Assembly: GCA_947095585.1 (NCBI GenBank)
Contig: OX352763.1
Location: 25,655,462 to 25,719,461 of the forward strand
Reading direction: 5' to 3'
From: Nephrocerus scutellatus
Lineage: Eukaryota; Arthropoda; Insecta; Diptera; Pipunculidae
Length of the DNA stretch: 64,000 bases
Shown: positions 56,100 through 64,000 of the stretch, piece after piece
Position numbering within the stretch: position 1 is the first letter of the stretch
Layout of the letters: each line of letters starts with the position of its first letter
Position numbers and translations under genes: made by a program
The notes under the pieces: model-generated
Databases searched by the model: none
The model's input: the letters and a program-made list of their open reading frames with translations, nothing else
What the model was told of the DNA's origin: nothing

Positions 56100-57975
56100 G
56101 ATTCGCTTAAACACCGCAGGAACGTTTCGTGCTTGTCACTGTTTTACTGCTATTATTTTGTAATATGGTGGTGAAAATTTACATTTTTGATTTTGACGAC
56201 GTTTATATCAGTAATGGATTCAAGAATTAGAAAAATGTATATTGCTTAACCTTAAAAATGTAATTTTCTTTCAAAAATGACCAACAGTGACCTTGTACCT
56301 AGAAGCGTTCAAGACTTACAGGGTGTAAAGTGATGTAAGGTCAAAAGTATGTCTCTTCGCATTAAAACGCTACGTGAAAAAACAGGAGTGAAAAAAGACC
56401 ACCCCCTCTCATACGATTTTTTTCACGAAATTAACCAAGGAATCATCCCTTTAAGTATTTGCCAGTTTAACGGATACACCCTGTATATAAGATATTTATT
56501 GTTTAGATTGAATTTAAGCAACTTAAAAATACGGTCATATTCTACCTACTATAACTTGTTCGTTATATACATCCGACGTGAAGCTTTGCAGTCCCGACCT
56601 ACCTCTCGTCCTAAATATGAAGTTTAATTCTCACAAGAATAAAATATATGTACCTGATCACGATTTAAACAAAGCTAAGGCAACTTGGCGTGTCCCATGA
56701 GAAAATCCTATCAAATGCTTGTCAGCTGGCTTGGTAATAAAACAAAAAAAGTTCAGAATTGAGATGCAAAAAATGTGTGGTAAGAGAAATCTCCCTAAAA
56801 CTCGTAGGGAGAACTTTTATGTTCTGCATGTACAAATATAAAGCATGATATTATAATTTTTTACTCCCATGTCTCCCGCGAGGCACTTAAAGCCAATACC
56901 ATGGTTTCCACGTAAAAAAAAACCAATCGTAAACACGACTGTTGTACTACAATCTTTAAATAGCAAGCAGGCTAATGAAATAAGGACCAACTGAAAACAT
57001 TCCATTACATGCCATCCTTTAGGTTAGTGTGTTAGTGTAATACTCGTACCACACTCATGTTATGCATGCACGGTAGCTCGTTATGTAAACATGACACGTA
57101 AAGAGTGACTGCAGGATATTATCATTTTGTGTGTGAAACGAAGAGAAAATAGTTTCTTGCTCATATTCTCTTATTACTCGCGTACAACAAAACCAACAAC
57201 CACCGTACACCGCGTGTAATAATTTCGTCTTCCATTTTCTTCTTGATTTTTTATTTTGTTTGTCTGGAAAAAGCTACTGCCCTAGATTTTATTGATTTTC
57301 CTCAGAGTAAATTTGCTGGTGTGAATTGTAGTGAAAGAGACAAAAATGTAAATAAATAAACAACAATATTCAGTAAATACCGTTGCTCAAATATTGTATC
57401 TACCACCAGTGAATTCAAAGCTAAAAGATCAACGTAGTACATACCACATAATATCTTTATGTTTTTTACTTTTTTTCGTAAACGTCAGGGCCATATCGCC
57501 CGTCTTCTTAGATGTCGTGTACGTGTGATTATCATCATCTTATCAATCATCCTTGCGCAGACAATTAGATTTATCTGTTTGCTCGTTAGCAATCGTTGAT
57601 CGTGCCATGTATGCACTTAATTTCGTTTAAAATTGCACGAACAAATAATAAAATCGAGTTGCGATATAGTACTTTAACTATTCTATGAGTAGAATAATAT
57701 AAAATATACTCGTATTGTTATGATAACGATATAGTTAACAATACAACAAACTTATTAAATTAGCATCATAAAAACATTATTCTATGATTTTTTAATTACA
57801 AAAATTAATTACAAAAGTGTCATGGCTTGGTTGGTGTTATCGTTCAAAATCATTGCATTTCATATTTAACAAGTAAATGTAAAAAAACTTCGTTTTTCGG
57901 GTACAAACTTTTATATATACATCGAAACACGCCACACAGTCGTTTATTATTTGGTAATAATCGCCAAAATATCTG
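56100..57975. other. Gene-free stretch
   Basis: AT-rich. 56180-56480 contains CAGGGTGTAAAGTGATGTAA and CGGATACACCCTGTATATAA, about 150 bp apart, the kind of inverted ACAGGGTGT ends carried by DNA transposons; not resolved further. The rest shows nothing specific. Confidence 0.35.
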
Positions 57976-57979
57976 TTTT

Positions 57980-60110
57980 TGAGGTCGGGGCTATATCAAA
58001 GAATTTTATTTTTTCCACGCTTCACACGCGCCACAGTCGACTCGCGACACGCGTCAAAAGCAGAAGATCAAAATGGGCCCCTGATATTGAGCGGATCACA
58101 AAACTTCAGCACTCTATGTCGTGCAAAAGGCGGTTAAAATAAAACAACCCATAAACATTTTTCGTGTAAATTCTCTAATCGGGAATACACAATGTGCTGT
58201 TTAAATAAAATCGGGTAAATTTTTTAAATTTTTTTTAGAGAGCCCCCCGACCCGGGGCCATTTCACTTCCAAATTTTAACAAAAAGTGTTGTCCATCGGA
58301 TGCATATAAAATTTGAAGAAAATCGGGTAAATTTTGTAAGCAATTTGTATGGATGCCTCCCGACCCCGGGGCCCGATCGCTTCAAATTTTTTACAAAAAG
58401 TGTTGTTCACACGCGAAATGTGACACGCGTCATACGTCACAAAATTTCAACTCTCTAGGTCGTGTGGAAGAAGGTGGTTAAGAAGGACCTCAAAACAGTC
58501 GAAAAAAAATTTCAACCCATCACACGCGCAACATGCGACACGTGTCATGCGTGCAATATACAAAATGATATTTTGGATTTAGAAGTTCACAAAGTTTCAG
58601 CTCTGTTGGTCGTGTGGAAGTTGGTTAAAAAGGACTTCAAAAAGTCAAAAAAAAAATGTCAACCCATCACACGCCCCATACGCGACACCCGACACTCGTC
58701 ATACTCGGAATATAAAAAATGATGTTTTACTTAGACACTCACATAATTTCAGCTTTCTAAGTCGTGCGGAAGTGGTTAAAAATTTTTTTAATGGAAAGTG
58801 TTGTCACCGGAAACATACATATGTGTAAAGTTTCAATAAAATCGGGCTTTGGGAAGTAACCCACTTCCCACGATTCCCACGATCTTGATCATAAGATTCC
58901 ACGACAGACAAACAGACAGACGGGCACGCAAAGTTTATATAGAGAGTTCAAAAATTAGACATTTTCAACTAAATTCTCTAATAACTAAGTGACAGACAGT
59001 GGGTTAAAAATTGATCACAAGATTCCACGACAAACAGACAGACAAACAAATCATGAAGTTAATATAGAGAATTTAGTAAAGTTAAATAATATAAAATATA
59101 TTCGTTTTGTTATGATACCGATATATTAAACTATACAAACTATAATTAAATTAGGATCATAAAATCACTACACAAGCGCCAAACGTGATTCGCAATAGAT
59201 GCGGAATAGAAATAGTCTATGAGATCGAGGTGCTCACAAAATTTTCAGCTCTCTAGGACGTGTAAAAGCTGGTAAAAAAACGACCCTAAATAACTCAAAG
59301 TAAAAGTTGTTTAAAAAAGGACCTCAAAGAAGGTGAAAATCCAACTTTCACACGTATCACTTTCGTCACAAGCGTCGCACACGCCATTCGTTCCATATGC
59401 AATACACCACGCGAGTATATTAATTCTAGGCATTGCCAGCATCGCTGCAACTGCACGAAACGGACTATGTAGGTATCTTTTTCATACATATCACTCGTGT
59501 CACCCACTATGCTACACTACATGCAATACGCGACACGCAAGTGCTTAAAAAAGAGCTTAGCTATCTAGGACGTGCAAAAGTTGTTTAGAAAGAACCTCAA
59601 AGAAGTTTAAAATCCGACTTTCACACGCATCACTCGTGCCACACGCGTAGCACACGTGTGGCGTTCCATATGCGTTGCGGGAGGCACACGCGCAACACGT
59701 CACACGCGCCACACTCGTGATACGTGTTAAACGCTCCAAGCGAGACAGCTTGGAAATGTTGCACGAGACTAAGCAGCGCACAAAATTTCAGCTCTCTCCC
59801 ACGTGTGAAAGTTGGTTAAAAAAGACCAGGAAGAAGTCGAAAAAAACCATCAAACGCTTTTAATGCGACTCACGACACGCGTCACGATGAGACTGAGCTG
59901 CTGACAAAATTTCCGGCCTTTAGGCCGTGTGAAAGTTTATTGGCAATGACAACACTTTCTATAAAAATTTGGAAGGTATCGGGCCCCGGGGCTGAAGGGC
60001 TCCTATATAATTTTTTTCAAAACTTAACCCCATTTTATTTAAATTTTGTACACTTGTGTATCTCCGATTAGAGAATTTACATGAAAAATTGTAATAGTAT
60101 GTTGTGCTTT
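57980..60110. repeat. Array of family T units interleaved with family R copies
   Basis: Family T units (CACACGCG..ACATGCGACACGTGTC, then AAATTTCAGCTCTCTAGGTC GTGTG.AAG.TGGTTAAAAA GGACCTCAAA) recur at about 57990, 58405, 58500, 58640, 59160, 59335, 59580, 59690 and 59850, at spacings of 95-250 bp. Family R pieces lie at 58140-58425, 58785-59075 (both inverse) and 59935-60100 (forward). Frames across the array (for example 58462-58722) are shadows of the repeats. Confidence 0.75.
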
Positions 60111-60689
60111 ATTTTGTTTTTGTATTATAACCTTTGTGGCGTTTTGCGATGCTACTAGCTATCATTGTAACGTTTCGATACACAAATATTTTAATTCCAC
60201 GTAAATGCCGAAGCTCTTAAACAACTAAACGGGTGCAATTTTCCGGCAATCACACTATTTCGTTTGAATTACATTTGTAATTATTTTTTTCAATATAATA
60301 GGTAAAGAAATGCTTACATAGGCTTGCGATACACTAACGGTTGTCAAAATATGAGCAAGCTGTCATCACCAGCAGTTTAAAAGAAGAAGCAGCGTGAAAT
60401 TGGTTACACTTCAAGTGCAGGAATGGAGTATTTATATTTACTTGTGTAGACGATAGAGATATAAATTCAGAACAACTCCATTAAAGAGAATTTCTTCCAG
60501 CAGATAATGTATCTAGCTGAGTATCGAGTACCGCCGACTTTAATTTTGAAGGAGTTGTAAGCTTAAATTACCTTTTTTTTACTATTAAGTAACGACAATA
60601 GTATGCATCACTGCATTCAAGACAGAATACGAGCAGGCAACGCCTGCACAAGGATGTAAGAAGATAAGAAGAAGAAGAAGTTTAAGGAC

Positions 60690-60957
60690 TTAAGTAACTA
60701 GTACGTTAGACTTCTGAGCACGAGGTTCGATGTTTCAAATCCCAGAAAGACCAAAGTATTTTTCACTGTTCCACCTCTCACGAATGCCTGACAAACGTCC
60801 GAGAGTAAAAACTTATCACGGGAAGCTTCCTAATTTCGGATACAGCATTAAATTGTAGGTCCCTTCCATTATGTCCCAAAATATAACTCGCACAACACGA
60901 GTGGTGGCGTGAAGCTAGGCCTTGGTCTGTCGCTTCAAATATTATTATTATTATTAA
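60690..60957 (+). mobile_element. tRNA-derived SINE, full-length plus-strand copy
   Basis: The head contains TACGTTAGACTTCTGAGCAC and the B-box region GGTTCGATGTTTCAAATCCC. The body runs AAAGTATTTTTCACTG, CGAATGCCTGACAAACGTCC, GAAGCTTCC and TTGTAGGTCCCTTCCATT. The 3' part is GCTAGGCCTTGGTCTGTCGC followed by an (ATT)5-6 tail. This is the best copy for deriving a consensus. Confidence 0.8.
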
Positions 60958-60959
60958 TT

Positions 60960-62397
60960 TTATTTATTATATAAATGACAGCGCCCCTAAAACGCAAGGT
61001 TTGAACGTTGGTTGGAATAAATTTAGATTACATTAATTTTGGATACGACTAAACAAAATCCATAAAATAGGCTATAAACATTTAAATTTAAAAATGTACT
61101 TGTTATGTACTAGTATATCTATTCAAATCTAGTTAGCACTAAAGTATAATTTTATTAAAATGTTGTTTCTGTTAAAAGTATTGCTTAGGTATTTGTGTCA
61201 GTAGAGAACTCAGTTATATTTATAAAGTTGCTATTTATAACATTGCGATAAGCACTCGGGGTAGTAAAAGAAATTTACTAAGGTGCCAGAGAATATCATT
61301 GTCCCGGGGTTTCAAGCAAAGCCGCCTTGTAACTTACCGACGACTATTAAATACTATTAATATTATTTTTAAAAGTCTCGCTACACTGAAAAAATTTGCT
61401 AAAGAGCACCGTATAAAAACTGAGGTTAAAAATTACACTTCTACAATCATACAAATGTTATTTTAAAAAGTGCCTACACAGAAAAAAATCTACTAAAAAA
61501 CCTGACGTTTATTTGTATACTCCATCGATATACAAACGACTTTATTTTGTATAAGACTACTAGGTTAGTATACCATTTATCATTACAAAATGTAATATTA
61601 TCAGTTATTATTAATAAATTGTGAATTTATAATATTATATCCAACTGCCAACTGTTTATACACACATGTTTAAGTACAATAACAATATGATTACAACACA
61701 ACACAACACGAAAGCAGTGAATATGAAACAATGTTGTTAATTAACTCTATTCAGTACATTAAACATAACTATTGAAATTTTTCTATAAAACGATCAATCA
61801 AAGCACACAATCAGCTGGAACGGTGTCAATACAAACCTCAACACCAATAAAAAATTTCATAAGATTTCAGCAAACAACACGAATTCCAAACAGAACGAAA
61901 TGTGGCACATCTTTAAGTATCAAAATGATTTGTTGTCGCACGACAAGAGCACACGAAGCGTGCGAAAGTGTAAAAGGTGTCAAAGTAACTGAACCTGCTT
62001 CATTGGGTTAGAGTTTCTTACGCCAGCTTGTAAAGGTTTTTATATTTTTTCCTTTTGTATCCTTTTGCGAGCAAAACTTTTAAAAGCTATATTTTGGTAC
62101 CATTTGCCAGAAAACGTAATTTTTTTTTCTGTTCTCTTAAATTAACCCCCGATCCAATGACAAGGACGATTGCTTGATTCTCTTAAGAGACTGGAATTAT
62201 TGTTATAAACATTTCCTCGACATCAGCAATCATATGTTTGCCAAAGACAGACCAGACAAATAGATACACCAACGTCACATTATGTTTACAAATGATTGCA
62301 TCTAATAATTAGCTTATATATATTATCTTATATATATAAGTTATATTTATATTAACTCATATATATATATACATGTATATATTTATATATGAAGTAT

Positions 62398-62465
<68 letters not shown>

Positions 62466-64000
62466 TAAAAAGTATTCTGGTCGAATTCATGTTAACAAAG
62501 TAAAGAAATCAAAACTTTACTATAAAATCAAACTCTCCTGCTATATAAATATGTCCTGTTTATACGTTCGTCAAAAAAATAAACGAATACTACACTAATA
62601 CAATTACATTTTTGTAAAGTAGGTTAACAGCTTTTGCTTATCGATTTCCCACACCGAATTGTCGGAATCAGACGAGTTTTTTTCTGTACTTAAGAACCAT
62701 GGACGGTAGCTGAATATATGCTGTATCTTTTTGGCTATTTTAAGTATATGTATACGTGCCTAAGGTATTGCCTAAAATATTTCCCAAATAAGTTTTTCTA
62801 TATATAAACAGTTTAATTATAAAAGTACTCATATAAGGCTTTTTGAAATGTGAATTATTTAAAGCTGAAAAGCTGCATTTAGTTTGGCTTTTCTAACTAC
62901 TATTTAAGAGTTTTTACTTAGTAATAAATAATGCATCATTTAAAGTTAGTTAAGCAACATACAAGGACGAAACAAATGCTGCCGAGTGCCTACATCAGGA
63001 GAAATTGTTTTTTTTTTTTATGTATGTTATTCGTGTACTACTTGTAACTGCGGTAGAAACGACAAATGATTTTTAGTTATTTGATAGGGATGTTTTCTAG
63101 AAGATACGCGTTTAATGTTCTGTCTTCTGATTAAGTGTTTATGGTTCGGTACACACAGACACATAATGTACTAAAGAATTATTTGATCTGATCAGAAGTC
63201 AAAAGACGACGTGCATTCATAATGTAAATGAATTTTCAAGTTAATCTTAAGGGTTGTTAAAAGTCCTTTGTGCAATCGCGTGGTAATGTTATGTCGTAAT
63301 TACTCTTACGTTGGTGTATAAATAATTAAAAGTCTACGGCGCCTGCTAGAATTGATTGTAAAGACCATGAGCTTCTAAGAATCATTCAGTACGTATTTAA
63401 GTTTATGTAACATATTCTTGTATGGATGTATATATGTAGTTATAAAAGATTGCGTCGATTTCCTAATTTCTAAATGGCCAATATATTTCCTATACTTTTC
63501 TAAACTTTTTAATTCTTCTATAACATACTTTATACATTGAATTCAAATCTGAACTGAGTTCGTTTCCAGTATCCTAACAGATCTACCGGATCAGATAACA
63601 ATTAACGAAAAAACTACAAAAATTATTGTCGCAAACAAAAATTCGACCTACTTTGCACTTTACATATTCACTTTTTGTAATTGTTGTTATTGTTTATTGT
63701 TGACTACTTTATCTATAACCTTGCCCTACTTTATGTCTTTGTTTTTTTTTATTATTTATTTTTATCTTTGTTTTTAACCAAAATACTATCTGGAACGAGA
63801 ACTACTAAAATACGAGCATCGGCGATGAGTTACTATTGAGGTTAGTCTATGATTAATGATGCTCGGAGTGGAAAAACTCTGATTTGCTTGTTTATGACTC
63901 TTCGCAAGATTGTATCGCAGTTAAAAAATACATTAAACTTAGCATAACAAATAAAATATATTGTTATGTGATGTCTAGTATACATTACAATACATTTATA
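60960..64000. other. Gene-free AT-rich stretch to the window end
   Basis: Apart from the TA microsatellite, no gene, RNA or repeat is supported. The 79-aa frame at 61772-62011 has no family features. If Tob has a distal first exon it could lie here or beyond. Confidence 0.35.
62402..62462. repeat. (TA)n microsatellite
   Basis: About 30 uninterrupted TA dinucleotides, within a wider TA-rich region from 62315. Confidence 0.95.

Noticed and set aside
56349..56627. 92-aa plus-strand frame
   Set aside because: It lies between inverted ACAGGGTGT / ACACCCTGT blocks typical of transposon ends and has no recognisable protein motif.
57980..60110. A CRISPR-like or satellite centromeric array
   Set aside because: Units are diverged, unequal in length and mixed with another dispersed repeat in both orientations, and the host is a eukaryote.
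61772..62011. 79-aa plus-strand frame near the window end
   Set aside because: Thr/Lys-rich, without conserved motifs or splice context. It is probably a chance frame in a non-coding region.

Overview
The window looks like nuclear DNA of a brachyceran (higher) fly. The evidence is short introns of about 50-70 nt with standard splice sites, proteins that read as near-identical to my knowledge of Drosophila Vps29, RpL30, smt3 and Tob, a ZAD zinc-finger gene (an insect-expanded class), and paired DREF sites. The species cannot be named. The DNA is very AT-rich and much of it is decayed mobile elements.

Layout. The first 19 kb is compact and gene-rich: Vps29 (-), a UPF0488/CG14286-like gene (-), RpL30 (+), a ZAD C2H2 zinc-finger gene (-), a gene with four U1-type zinc fingers (+), the SUMO gene smt3 (-) and a small gene that may be a SWSAP1-like recombination factor (+). 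Six of the eight genes in the window needed splicing by hand. In each case the exon phases close and the summed length is a whole number of codons. RpL30 and the ZAD gene converge with 82 bp between their stop codons.

From about 19 kb to 37.9 kb the sequence is AT-rich and gene-poor, with decayed LINE, mariner, SINE and MITE copies. One complete gene, Tob (-, 37910-42299, four coding exons, 468 aa), follows; its last intron has accumulated three different mobile elements. From 42.3 kb to the end I found no coding gene. This stretch probably holds the upstream or 5' intronic territory of Tob, again full of decayed elements.

Repeats. Several dispersed families recur within the window: (1) a tRNA-derived SINE with A and B boxes and an ATT tail; (2) a ~0.4 kb repeat (called family R here) whose core contains the TGCACACATGTGTATCTCCG motif; (3) a CACACGCG-rich unit of about 130-170 bp (family T); (4) nested TIR elements with ends like TACTACGYTTAYATGC; (5) two CR1-like LINE copies; (6) an I/LOA-type LINE 3' end, one copy split by an insertion; (7) two copies of a Tc1/mariner-like transposon. 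There is also a small foldback-like element whose inverted arms are built of 15-bp tandem repeats. The genes are ordinary housekeeping or regulatory genes that do not form a pathway together. The most unusual material is the repeat biology, two snoRNA-like hairpins in an RpL30 intron and the putative SWSAP1-like gene.
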